Shown: piece after piece, positions 54,141-62,839 of the stretch
How positions within the stretch are numbered: the first letter of the stretch is position 1
Layout of the letters: each line of letters opens with the position of its first letter
Assembly: GCF_050467285.1 (NCBI RefSeq)
Contig: NZ_JBCMUN010000001.1
Location: forward strand, 372,001-436,000
Direction: 5' to 3'
Source: Paenibacillus_E oryzisoli_A
GTDB taxonomy: Bacteria; Bacillota; Bacilli; Paenibacillales; NBRC-103111
Length of the DNA stretch: 64,000 bases
Program-made: the position numbers and the translations under genes
Notes under the pieces: generated by a model
Seen by the model: the letters and a program-made list of their open reading frames with translations, nothing else
Databases searched by the model: none
Told to the model about the DNA's origin: nothing

Positions 54141-54256
54141 AAGAGGAGGTCAGATCCTTTCTTTCACTGTCTTTCGAGCTTCTTTTCTACTTGACAGTAT
54201 AGCGGTACATACGGTACAAATTCAAGTGAGACTTGTAGAGCGGGAGTGTAAGGTGT

Positions 54257-54730
54257 ATGGATGACGGAGAACTGCAGGCATGGATAGAGCAGGTTTCGCT
54301 CACATCGTTCGGCAGGCCGTTCCTGCATCGGGCGCGGTTTAATCGTAGACTGACGTCGACAGGCGGGCGTTATTTTATGAAATCCCATGACATCGAAATT
54401 TCCTGGCTGCAATGGGAGACGTACGGTCGCGAGGAAACGGAGAAAATCATTAAGCATGAGCTGTGCCATTACCATTTGCATTTGCTGAAGCGGGGATACA
54501 AGCATCGGGATTTGGATTTTAAAACATTGCTGGCCCAGGTCGGGGGCTCCCGGTACTGTCAATCCTTGCCGCAGGCGAGGCCGAAGCAGGCTTACAAATA
54601 CAAGCTGGTGTGCGCGGACTGCCGGACCGAATATTTGCGCAAACGAAAAGTCGATGTCCGCAAATATGCGTGCGGCAAATGCAGGGGGAAACTGAAATCG
54701 TATCCACTTGACTTCACGAAGCCTTCATAA
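54257..54730 (+). CDS. SprT-like zinc metalloprotein (YdcK family)
   Basis: 157 residues, normal for the Bacillales SprT family. Zincin motif IIKHELCHYHLHLL (HExxH) and a C-terminal zinc ribbon CADCRTEYLRKRKVDVRKYACGKC cut as Cys-x2-Cys and Cys-x2-Cys. Predicted cytoplasmic metallopeptidase or DNA-associated factor. Directly upstream of a tRNA cluster, as ydcK is in B. subtilis. Confidence 0.92.
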   Translation: MDDGELQAWIEQVSLTSFGRPFLHRARFNRRLTSTGGRYFMKSHDIEISWLQWETYGREETEKIIKHELCHYHLHLLKRGYKHRDLDFKTLLAQVGGSRYCQSLPQARPKQAYKYKLVCADCRTEYLRKRKVDVRKYACGKCRGKLKSYPLDFTKPS

Positions 54731-54749
54731 TACAATAAAACTTGTCCAT

Positions 54750-54825
54750 TCCCTGATAGCTCAGTTGGTAGAGCACTCGACTGTTAATCGAGTTGTCACA
54801 GGTTCGAGTCCTGTTCGGGGAGCCA
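54750..54825 (+). tRNA. tRNA-Asn (GTT)
   Basis: 76 nt with encoded CCA. Acceptor TCCCTGA/TCGGGGA (one T-G pair), D-arm AGCTCAGTTGGTAGAGC, anticodon loop CTGTTAA with GTT, T-arm GGTTCGAGTCC. Confidence 0.97.
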
Positions 54826-54830
54826 ATCAT

Positions 54831-54918
54831 GGAGAGATACCCAAGTGGCTCAAGGGGACCCTCTGCTAAGGGGTTAGACTGCGTAAGCGGTGCGAGGGTT
54901 CGAATCCCTCTCTCTCCG
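54831..54918 (+). tRNA. tRNA-Ser (GCT)
   Basis: 88 nt class II tRNA, acceptor GGAGAGA/TCTCTCC, anticodon loop CTGCTAA with GCT, long variable arm, T-arm GGTTCGAATCC, discriminator G. CCA is not encoded. 5 bp after tRNA-Asn. Confidence 0.96.
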
Positions 54919-54928
54919 TAAGTGAAAT

Positions 54929-54966
54929 AAGTCCAACGGCATATTGCTGTTGGGCTTATTTTTTTG
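54929..54966 (+). terminator. terminator of tRNA-Asn/Ser
   Basis: AAGTCCAACGGCA/TGCTGTTGGGCTT hairpin with a long T tail. Confidence 0.85.
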
Positions 54967-55098
54967 TCGGTTATGTCGGTTATTCGGTTTTTAGTTGTTT
55001 TCCAAAATTTACATAAAAGTTTTCTAACAAATTTCTAACAACGATTAAATGATTGTCCGATATATTGAAAATAAAACATCTATATGGGGGAACTCGCT

Positions 55099-56841
55099 GT
55101 GGCTCAATTGTTATCCGTACGCCTGCGCTTGATTTTATTGCTTTTAATTCCATCTTTGATGTATGTGTTCACAAGTGTGTATATGCTTCAAGTGAATCAT
55201 TCCACGACGGATTCGTTGAAATCTTCGTTGTATGAAACCGCGGACCGCAGCCTTTCCTTGATCCTCAACGCGGATCGCGACATGTATCAAGCCTTGACGG
55301 CTTATCAACTGTTGGTATCGGGCACGCTAAGTGCTGAGGAGAAGGCGACTCAGTTGAAAGCGCTGCAAGAAAACATTGAGCAAACGAATACAAGGGTTGG
55401 GCAAGCTGTTGCGATTTTAAAAGAAAAACAGCTGCTGCAAACGGCTCATGCGGAGACGAACACGACGATTGAGCAAAATGCGGCTGACTTTCAGGTTTCT
55501 TTTGACCAGTGGGTGAAGGAAGCGAACGGCGTCGTACAAAGCGGTGCAGTTGGCAAAGGGATTGTGAATGATCCTAAGCTTATGGCTGTTTTCGACAAAG
55601 GGCGAGGCCCTCTAAACCGGATCGGCGAAATCTTGGATGCGGATGCGCTCCGCAGCATAACGGATATTGAAGCCCAGAACGACAAAACGGCGCGCGGCGT
55701 TTATATCGGTGTTGCCGTTGTGGTTATCATTTTGCTGCTATCTGGCGGAATTGTCATCCGGAAAATCATGCGGACTGTCAGACGTATTCTGGATGTTACG
55801 GGTAAAATTGCTGCAGGCGACCTGCGTATCGAGCCGCAGCAAACGTATGCGCGAGACGAATTCGGTCAAATTGCCCAAGCGATTGATCTCATGCTGAACA
55901 ATATGAAAAGCTTGATCGGAACGATTGCCCAGCATACGCAATATGTGCATGATGCTTCGAATGATTTGTCCGACAGCTCGAAGGAATCTGCACGGGCAGC
56001 CGAGCATGTTGCTGCGAACATCCAGGAGATGGCGCAGGATGTTGAAGTCCAGGCAAGAAGCAGCGAGGAGACGAGCCGCGCGATTGAGGAGATGGCGATC
56101 GGCATTCAACGCGTTGCGGAAAATGCCAGTGTCATGTCGGATCACTCCACCTATACATCGGAGCACGCAGGGCTCGGTCATACGATGCTGGCGAAGCTCC
56201 AGGAGCAGATTGTGAATATGCTAAATGCGGTCGAGCAGTTGTCCGGCACCGTGCAGTCGCTTACACGCAAGTCCGATCAAATTGGTGAGATTGCTTCGAG
56301 TATTACGTCGTTTGCAAATCAGACGAATATTCTTTCGTTGAATGCCTCGATAGAAGCTGCAAGGGCCGGGGAGCATGGCAAAGGGTTCAGCGTCGTGGCG
56401 AACGAAATTCGCAAGCTGGCCTCTCAGTCGCTGGAATCGGCGGATACGATTAATCAGCTGATAGACGAGACGCGGGTGGAAATCGCCAGTGTGTCGTCGT
56501 CGATGGCTCAGACGCTGCAAGAGGCGGGCGAAGGTTCGCGATTGATGGCGGAAGTGAATCAAAGCTTCGACACCATTCACAGCTCGGTTAACCAGATCGT
56601 GACGCAAATTCATGAGACGTCCGCGATTACGCAGCAGATGTCGGCGAGCTCTGAGGAGATCTCGGCGACGATGGACCATGCGGCAGCCGGTTCTTCGCAG
56701 ATGATGACGAAGTCGCAATCCGTAGCGGCGGCAACGGAAGAGCAGCTGGCGATGATGGAGAACATTGCCGCGGCGTCCGAGCAGCTGCGCACGGTTGTGG
56801 ATGCGTTGACCGGAGCTGTGGCGGCATTTAAAATCAAGTAA
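55099..56841 (+). CDS. methyl-accepting chemotaxis protein
   Basis: 580 residues from GTG 55099 (GGGGGAA 6 bp before; an ATG five codons earlier overlaps that site). TM1 at about 4-28, periplasm-facing helical sensor to about 190, TM2 (GVYIGVAVVVIILLLSGGIVI), HAMP domain, then the cytoplasmic signalling helix with EIASSITSFANQTNILSLNA and AARAGEHGKGFSVVANEIRK that contacts CheA/CheW. Ligand unknown. Stands alone between two pairs of tRNA genes. Confidence 0.95.
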   Translation: MAQLLSVRLRLILLLLIPSLMYVFTSVYMLQVNHSTTDSLKSSLYETADRSLSLILNADRDMYQALTAYQLLVSGTLSAEEKATQLKALQENIEQTNTRVGQAVAILKEKQLLQTAHAETNTTIEQNAADFQVSFDQWVKEANGVVQSGAVGKGIVNDPKLMAVFDKGRGPLNRIGEILDADALRSITDIEAQNDKTARGVYIGVAVVVIILLLSGGIVIRKIMRTVRRILDVTGKIAAGDLRIEPQQTYARDEFGQIAQAIDLMLNNMKSLIGTIAQHTQYVHDASNDLSDSSKESARAAEHVAANIQEMAQDVEVQARSSEETSRAIEEMAIGIQRVAENASVMSDHSTYTSEHAGLGHTMLAKLQEQIVNMLNAVEQLSGTVQSLTRKSDQIGEIASSITSFANQTNILSLNASIEAARAGEHGKGFSVVANEIRKLASQSLESADTINQLIDETRVEIASVSSSMAQTLQEAGEGSRLMAEVNQSFDTIHSSVNQIVTQIHETSAITQQMSASSEEISATMDHAAAGSSQMMTKSQSVAAATEEQLAMMENIAAASEQLRTVVDALTGAVAAFKIK

Positions 56842-56881
56842 CGGTTGGCCGAACATGTCGGCTGATCCGGAAATGAAGGCA

Positions 56882-56918
56882 GATGCAGGGGCCGCTTGTC
56901 GGTCGCTGCATCCTGTTT
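56882..56918 (+). terminator. terminator after the chemoreceptor gene
   Basis: GATGCAG/CTGCATC stem (56882-56888, 56906-56912), then CTGTTTTT. Confidence 0.7.
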
Positions 56919-57022
56919 TTGACGATTCATTTTTTTTGCGCGCAAGGGTTGTCATTTATTCATAAATGCAGTATAATCATTTTTGTCGTCCAAGCGGGCT
57001 AACAGCTTTAAGTTGATATTAT

Positions 57023-57094
57023 GGCCCGTTGGTCAAGTGGTTAAGACACCTCCCTTTCACGGAGGTAACAGGGGTTCGAGTCCCCTACGGGTCA
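57023..57094 (+). tRNA. tRNA-Glu (TTC)
   Basis: 72 nt, acceptor GGCCCGT/ACGGGTC, anticodon loop CTTTCAC with TTC, T-arm GGTTCGAGTCC, discriminator A, CCA not encoded. Confidence 0.96.
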
Positions 57095-57110
57095 CTTTTT
57101 TTACTCTCTT

Positions 57111-57192
57111 GCGGTCGTGGTGGAACGGCAGACACACCATCTTGAGGGGGTGGCGCTCACAAGGCGTGAGGGTTCAAATCCCTCCGACCGCA
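57111..57192 (+). tRNA. tRNA-Leu (GAG)
   Basis: 82 nt class II tRNA, acceptor GCGGTCG/CGACCGC, anticodon loop CTTGAGG with GAG, long variable arm, T-arm GGTTCAAATCC, discriminator A, CCA not encoded. Confidence 0.95.
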
Positions 57193-57200
57193 TCCCAACG

Positions 57201-57237
57201 AAACCTGAATTCCTATTAAGGAATTCAGGTTTTTTTA
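57201..57237 (+). terminator. terminator of tRNA-Glu/Leu
   Basis: Near-perfect AAACCTGAATTCC/GGAATTCAGGTTT hairpin followed by T run. Confidence 0.92.
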
Positions 57238-57313
57238 TTTTCCGAATTGACGAATCCCCGGAACAGCATGCATGATATGATCATATCGAGAAAAATCGAC
57301 GGGTGGAATGCGA

Positions 57314-59086
57314 ATGAAAAAACCGGCTCTTCGAATCAAATTGATTAGCAGTTTCCTAATGATCATAACACCGATGGCTTTATTTTTATTTTATGAAAAC
57401 TACTATGCCATCAAAGTCGTCCGCGAAGAAGTGTCACAGTCGACGAGCAAGGCGCTGGCCGTGCATATTGGTCAGATTGATCGCACACTCGAGGAAATTA
57501 CGCATTATCTCCTGCGGCAGATCGTCACGCCGGATACGCAATCCTCCTATTTGGCGATGGCGGCTCTGCCGGAAACGAATGGTGATTACACGCTGGCCAA
57601 AATCAAAGTCCATAACGATCTGACGGCGTGGAGCGGGGCGTTCGAAAATTTCTATTCCTTTTTCACCTATGCGGCGGATAAAGATGATTTTATTTTTTCG
57701 CGATCCTCCTACGCCGATACGACCAACCTGAAAACCATTCTGGAGACTTATTTGCAGCAGGTCGGACAAGTATTCGGGGATTGGACGGTGCTGAACCAAA
57801 GCGAGGACGCCTATCTCGTCCGTGTCGCGAAAGCGAATAACGGCGTCTACATCGGGGCTGTGCTTCGGCTGGAAGACTTGCTGCAGCCGCTGCGCGCGCT
57901 CGATTATGGGAGCAGCTGGGAGGCGATTCTGCTCGACGCGACAGGAAATCCGTTGACGAAGTCGGCGCTGTCTAATGTGACGATGATCGCCGCGAGCCAG
58001 AAGCTGCTTGCTAATCCAAAAGCGTTCCAACTGTTTGAAGGTCCTACGGACGGGACGGACTATCTGCTCGTCTCCACGCCGTTCCAGCAGGCGCCGCTTA
58101 GCTTGGCGGCGATGATCCCGGAGAAGTCGCTGCTGCAGCAGCTGCCCTTTTTCCAGCGCGTGATTTATCTGATTCCGCTGGGCGTAGTCATTCTTTTTTA
58201 CTTCTACTCCTTCTACCTGCGCAAAATGCTGTTTGGCCCCATGAACCGGTTGATTCTAGGCATGCGGCGGGTCGTCAAGGGCGATATGGACATCGGCGTC
58301 AAGGAAGCGGATACTGAGGAGCTGAACTTCCTCATTACGACGTTCAATCACATGGTGTCGCAGATCAGCCATTTGAAAATTAACGTCTACGAAGAGATGC
58401 TGAAAGCGCAGCAATCGGAATTCAAGCATTTGCAGGCGCAGATTAATCCGCACTTTTATCTGAATTCTTTGAATATTATTAACAGCCTGTCCACGCTCGG
58501 GGAAAATGAACTGATTAAGAAAATGACGGAGCATCTTGCGGAGTATTTCCGGTTCATCACAAGATCTCATCGGGATACGATTACGCTCACCGAAGAGATG
58601 CGGCACATTCGCAATTACCTTGAGATCCAGATGGTTCGGTTTCCGGAAAAACTGTCGTACGACATTCATGTGCAAGAGCAGCTAGCAGGTACGTCGATTC
58701 TGCCGTTAATGATTCAACCGTTTGTCGAAAACGCTGTCATTCACGGCATGGAAGAGGGCAGCGCCCCGTTCCATATTGCGATTACCGCAGGTGTACTTCC
58801 TGACATGCCCGACCGCATGGAAGTGCTGATCCAGGATAACGGGCGGGGCTTTCCACCTGCGACGCTCACGAGGTTTAACCGTCAAGATTTTGGCGATGAG
58901 ACGGGAGCTCACATGGGCGTTCAAAATGTATTCCGGCGCATGCGGATGGTATTCGGAAATGAGGCGGAGCTTTCGTTTGCGCTGGAAGCTCCGCATGGCG
59001 CGGTGGTGCGGCTTGTGCTGCCCGCGAGCGGCGCCTTAAGCGAAATGGAGGAGGATGACCATGCTAAAGCTGCTGATTGTCGATGA
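57314..59086 (+). CDS. yesM: YesM-family sensor histidine kinase
   Basis: 590 residues from ATG 57314 (GGGTGG upstream; ATG 57308 also possible). TM1 about 12-32, extracytoplasmic sensor to about 280, TM2 (VIYLIPLGVVILFYFYSFYL), HAMP (FGPMNRLILGMRRV), histidine box QAQINPHFYLNSLNIINSL (phospho-His) and HATPase with PFVENAVIHG and DNGRGFP. Senses extracellular carbohydrate and phosphorylates the YesN-like regulator encoded next; the two genes overlap by 26 bp. Confidence 0.94.
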   Translation: MKKPALRIKLISSFLMIITPMALFLFYENYYAIKVVREEVSQSTSKALAVHIGQIDRTLEEITHYLLRQIVTPDTQSSYLAMAALPETNGDYTLAKIKVHNDLTAWSGAFENFYSFFTYAADKDDFIFSRSSYADTTNLKTILETYLQQVGQVFGDWTVLNQSEDAYLVRVAKANNGVYIGAVLRLEDLLQPLRALDYGSSWEAILLDATGNPLTKSALSNVTMIAASQKLLANPKAFQLFEGPTDGTDYLLVSTPFQQAPLSLAAMIPEKSLLQQLPFFQRVIYLIPLGVVILFYFYSFYLRKMLFGPMNRLILGMRRVVKGDMDIGVKEADTEELNFLITTFNHMVSQISHLKINVYEEMLKAQQSEFKHLQAQINPHFYLNSLNIINSLSTLGENELIKKMTEHLAEYFRFITRSHRDTITLTEEMRHIRNYLEIQMVRFPEKLSYDIHVQEQLAGTSILPLMIQPFVENAVIHGMEEGSAPFHIAITAGVLPDMPDRMEVLIQDNGRGFPPATLTRFNRQDFGDETGAHMGVQNVFRRMRMVFGNEAELSFALEAPHGAVVRLVLPASGALSEMEEDDHAKAADCR

Positions 59087-60668
59087 TGAAATCTACGTAT
59101 TGCGCGCGATGCGGAAGTCTATTGATTTTGCTGCGCTCGGGTTTGACGAGGTGCATCAGGCGATGGGGGCGAAGGAAGCGATGAGCATTCTGCAGACGCA
59201 GGCCATCGATCTGATTATTTGCGATATTGAGATGCCGGGTATGAACGGGCTAGATCTGATTGAGTGGGTCAACGAGCATACGCCGGAGGTGGAGACGATC
59301 TTCCTGACGGGCCATGCCGAATTTGCGTATGCGAAAAGAGCAGTCCAGTTGGGCAGCTTCGAATATTTACTGAAGCCGGTCAAGCCGGAGGAGCTGACGG
59401 CCACGATTCAGCTGGCGATTGACAAAATCGAGAAGGACCGCGCCGCAGCAGGGCTGCTGGAAACGAGCAAGAAGTACCAGACCTTGTGGGAGCTTCAGAA
59501 GGCGGTCGTCGTCGAACGCTTCTGGCAAAATCTGCTGTCGGGGCGGATCGTGCCTGGCGAGGAGAATATGCGGGCGGTCAATCTGCCGATCCACCCGCAC
59601 TCGCAGATCCTGCCGATCCTCCTCAGCATCGAGCAGTGGCATAAGGAATTCTCGCTGCGCGACGAGGACACGCTGGAGTATGCGATCCGTAATGCAGCGG
59701 CTGAACTGCTGTTGGGGGACTACGCCGGCGGCATCATCAAGGACGAGAACGGCATCCTGTTTGCGCTCGTCTACGAAACGTCAGGGCGATTGCCGGACCC
59801 TGCTGCGCTGGCTGAAGCGTGCCGGGCGTTCGCCGACGCCTGCAACCGCTATTTTTACTGTACGGTGTCCTGCTATATCGGGCATATGGTGCCGATCCAT
59901 TCGCTCACTGAAGTCGTCCACCGTCTGATTGAATTGGAGCAGGAGAACTTGTCCAGTCCGCTCTCCGTCCAACAGCTGCGGCAGCCTGCCCTGCAAGGAA
60001 ACCGCAATAAGACGCCGCTGTCCATCCCCTGGTCGGATTGGGTCGTGCTGTTTGAGTCCGGCAACAAAGCGGAGCTCCTGAAGCGCCTCAACCAGCTGTT
60101 CGCGGAGATGCAGGAGGCACAGGCGGATACGGAATCGGCCAGCGCGCTCTATCACGCGTTAACGTATATGATGTACCACGTCGCACATAAGAACGGGCTC
60201 TCGGTGAAAGAATGGTCGGGGCTGCGGGAACGAAGCGGGGAACTGGCCGCCATTCGCTCCATTCCCCAGCTGAAAGCGTGGGCGGAGAAGCTAATCGATA
60301 CAGGCTCGCGGTATTTGGACAATCAGCGGAACGAATGCTCGCTCATTATCGAGAAGACGAAGATGTACATCAAGGCGAATCTCAAAGACGTGACGCGCGA
60401 GAAAGCGGCGAACTATATCTATCTCAATTCGGCGTATTTATCACGGATTTTTAAGCGGGAGACGGGGCAATCGCTCATTGATTTTATCATTCAGGCCAAG
60501 ATGGACCGGGCAAAAATCCTGCTGACGGAGTCCAATCTGAAGATTGTGGACGTGTGTGAGGAGATCGGGTACGAGAATTACTCGCACTTCGGGCAAGCTT
60601 TTAAGAAAAAGGTCGGCATATCGCCCTTGGAGTATCGCAAGCGGTTCCAGAGCCTGGATATTACTTGA
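59061..60668 (+). CDS. yesN: YesN-family response regulator with AraC DNA-binding domain
   Basis: 535 residues from ATG 59061 (GGAGGAGG upstream; ATG 59055 overlaps that site). Receiver domain 1-120 with acidic pocket DD8-9, phospho-acceptor Asp55 in CDIEMPG and Lys in LLKPVKPEE. Central unrecognised region 130-400. C-terminal AraC/XylS double helix-turn-helix (YLNSAYLSRIFKRETGQSLIDF, YENYSHFGQAFKKKVGISPL are shown cut). Likely activates the transporter operon downstream. Confidence 0.93.
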   Translation: MLKLLIVDDEIYVLRAMRKSIDFAALGFDEVHQAMGAKEAMSILQTQAIDLIICDIEMPGMNGLDLIEWVNEHTPEVETIFLTGHAEFAYAKRAVQLGSFEYLLKPVKPEELTATIQLAIDKIEKDRAAAGLLETSKKYQTLWELQKAVVVERFWQNLLSGRIVPGEENMRAVNLPIHPHSQILPILLSIEQWHKEFSLRDEDTLEYAIRNAAAELLLGDYAGGIIKDENGILFALVYETSGRLPDPAALAEACRAFADACNRYFYCTVSCYIGHMVPIHSLTEVVHRLIELEQENLSSPLSVQQLRQPALQGNRNKTPLSIPWSDWVVLFESGNKAELLKRLNQLFAEMQEAQADTESASALYHALTYMMYHVAHKNGLSVKEWSGLRERSGELAAIRSIPQLKAWAEKLIDTGSRYLDNQRNECSLIIEKTKMYIKANLKDVTREKAANYIYLNSAYLSRIFKRETGQSLIDFIIQAKMDRAKILLTESNLKIVDVCEEIGYENYSHFGQAFKKKVGISPLEYRKRFQSLDIT

Positions 60669-60693
60669 CCTGACCGCAGGGAGCAGCAAAGAG

Positions 60694-60720
60694 GCATAGC
60701 TTAACGGCTGTGCTTTTTTT
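60694..60720 (+). terminator. terminator after yesN
   Basis: GCATAGC/GCTGTGC stem (one T-G pair) followed by TTTTTTT. Confidence 0.75.
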
Positions 60721-60784
60721 GCAAGCAGTCACAAAAACGAGGAAAGTGTCACGCCACCCGATAGAGGGGATCGCCAAACGAAGC

Positions 60785-60790
60785 TATACT
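60785..60790 (+). promoter_or_regulatory. candidate -10 for the lplB operon
   Basis: TATACT 37 bp before the start of the permease gene; no good -35, as expected if the AraC-type regulator YesN activates it. Confidence 0.35.
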
Positions 60791-60826
60791 TAACCTATAG
60801 CAACCAACGTGAAAGGTGTGACACGC

Positions 60827-61777
60827 ATGGCAATAACCAAACCCAAGCCGCAGAACGCGATGCTGAGATTCATCCGCAACGTGCGCAAAGATAAAGCGCT
60901 GCTCCTGCTCCTGCTGCCCGGGGTGCTTTATCTCATTCTCAACAACTATCTCCCGATGTTCGGTGTCGTCATTGCTTTCAAGCATGTCGACTACTCCAAA
61001 GGGATTCTCGGAAGCGACTGGGTCGGGCTGGACAATTTCCAGTTTCTGTTCAGTACGAAAGACGCCTGGATCATTACCCGGAATACGGTGCTGTACAATG
61101 CGCTGTTTATTGTGCTGAATCTGGTCGTGGCCGTGGCGTTTGCGATTGCGCTGAATGAGCTGCGGGCGCGTTTGGCGGCGCGATTTTATCAGAGTGTGAT
61201 GTTTCTCCCGCACTTCTTGTCCATGATCGTCGTCAGCTATCTGGGTTATTCCCTGCTGAACAGCGAGTATGGTTTCATTAACAAAACGGTGCTGGAGCCG
61301 CTCGGGTTCCCTGCCGTATCGTGGTACAGCGAGTCGAAGCTTTGGCCGTTTATTCTCCCGCTTGTCAATCTGTGGAAGCATGTCGGGTACCTCAGCATCG
61401 TGTATCTGGCGGCGATCATCGGCATCGACAACGAGTATTACGAAGCAGCCCACATCGACGGCGCGAGCAAATGGCAGCAGATTACGCGCATAACGGTGCC
61501 GCTCATCCGTCCCGTGCTGATTGTGATGACGCTGCTGCAAGTCGGTAAAATTTTCAACTCGGATTTCGGCTTGTTCTATCAAGTGCCGCTGGATTCCGGA
61601 GCACTCTACAATACTACGCAGGTCATCGATACGTATGTGTATCGCGCGCTGCTTACGCTCGGCGACATCGGAATGTCCTCGGCAGCCGGTTTATATCAAG
61701 CTTTGGTGGGGTTTGTGCTCGTCATGACCACGAATTATGTGGTTCGCAAAATTGATAAAGAGAACGCATTGTTCTAG
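60827..61777 (+). CDS. lplB: LplB-like carbohydrate ABC transporter permease
   Basis: 316 residues from ATG 60827 (AAAGGTG upstream). Six helices; MalF/LplB-type EAA loop reads EAAHIDGASKWQQITRITVPLI. KALLLLLLPGVLYLILNNYLPMFG is the family N-terminus (shown cut at 20 would begin KALLLL). Imports oligosaccharides together with the permease at 61792 and the binding protein at 62840. The role of substrate is inferred from the nearby YesMN and a PL11 lyase elsewhere in the window. Confidence 0.94.
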   Translation: MAITKPKPQNAMLRFIRNVRKDKALLLLLLPGVLYLILNNYLPMFGVVIAFKHVDYSKGILGSDWVGLDNFQFLFSTKDAWIITRNTVLYNALFIVLNLVVAVAFAIALNELRARLAARFYQSVMFLPHFLSMIVVSYLGYSLLNSEYGFINKTVLEPLGFPAVSWYSESKLWPFILPLVNLWKHVGYLSIVYLAAIIGIDNEYYEAAHIDGASKWQQITRITVPLIRPVLIVMTLLQVGKIFNSDFGLFYQVPLDSGALYNTTQVIDTYVYRALLTLGDIGMSSAAGLYQALVGFVLVMTTNYVVRKIDKENALF

Positions 61778-61791
61778 AAGGAGGAGCTGCT

Positions 61792-62766
61792 ATGAAGGAA
61801 TCTGTGACCACTGTGGCTGTGTCGCCGCAAGCTCCTCCTCAGGAGCATAAGCTTCCGCTGATAAGGCGAAAACGCGAAATCAACTCGATTAAAACGCCGA
61901 CGGAAATTGCTCTGCATCTATTTTTCCTGCTGTTCTCGGCGGCCTGCGTCTTCCCGGTGCTCGTTGTGCTTGGCGTCTCCCTAACCGATCAGGATACGAT
62001 TTATCTTTACGGCTACAACGTGATTCCTCGGGTATTCAGCTGGTCGGCCTACGCTTACTTGCTGCGCGACATCGGGCCGATCATAGACGCGTATCTTGTC
62101 TCCATCTTCGTCACGGTATTCGGCACGATCGTTGCCCTCATGATTACGGCGTTAGTGGCGTACCCGCTGTCCAGGCGAGACTTCTCGTTTCGAAGCTTTT
62201 TCTCCTTCTTTTTCTTCTTCACCATGATTTTCGGCGGCGGCTTGGTGCCTTGGTACTTGGTCTACACGAATTTCATCGACCTTCGGGACTCCATCTGGGG
62301 CTTGATTGTTCCGAATCATTTGCTAAGCGCGTTCTATGTGATCATTATGCGGACGTTTTTTACGAGCAGCATTCATCCGTCCATTCTGGAGTCCGCCAAA
62401 ATTGACGGAGCCGGCGAGATTCGCATTTTTACACGCATTGTACTGCCGTTATCGTTGCCGGTACTGGCAACCATCGGTCTTTTCTATACGCTGAGCTATT
62501 GGAACGATTGGTTTAATTCCCTGGTATTCATGAATTCAGATAAACTCATCTCGATCCAATATTTGATGTATAAGGCGATGAGAAACTTGCAGTACTTGAA
62601 TACGATCGCTGCAGTAAGCGGGTTTGGCGATCAGACGGCTAAACTTCCGAGCGAGACAGCCCGGATGGCGATGGCGATTATCGGGATGGGGCCGATCGTG
62701 CTGGCGTATCCTTTTTTCCAGAAATATTTCGTAAAAGGCTTAACGGTCGGCGCTGTAAAAGGGTAG
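61792..62766 (+). CDS. lplC: YtcP/LplC-like carbohydrate ABC transporter permease
   Basis: 324 residues; AAGGAGGAG before the ATG. Six helices and EAA loop ESAKIDGAGEIRIFTRIVLP. NDWFNSLVFM and YPFFQKYFVKGLTVGAVKG at the end are characteristic of the LplC/YtcP subfamily. 15 bp after the first permease gene. Confidence 0.94.
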   Translation: MKESVTTVAVSPQAPPQEHKLPLIRRKREINSIKTPTEIALHLFFLLFSAACVFPVLVVLGVSLTDQDTIYLYGYNVIPRVFSWSAYAYLLRDIGPIIDAYLVSIFVTVFGTIVALMITALVAYPLSRRDFSFRSFFSFFFFFTMIFGGGLVPWYLVYTNFIDLRDSIWGLIVPNHLLSAFYVIIMRTFFTSSIHPSILESAKIDGAGEIRIFTRIVLPLSLPVLATIGLFYTLSYWNDWFNSLVFMNSDKLISIQYLMYKAMRNLQYLNTIAAVSGFGDQTAKLPSETARMAMAIIGMGPIVLAYPFFQKYFVKGLTVGAVKG

Positions 62767-62839
62767 GCTTCATCCGGCCCTCGCGCCGGTCGAGCATAGA
62801 GCATGTTCGCAACAATTAACTAAATGGAGGGTTAAAAAG

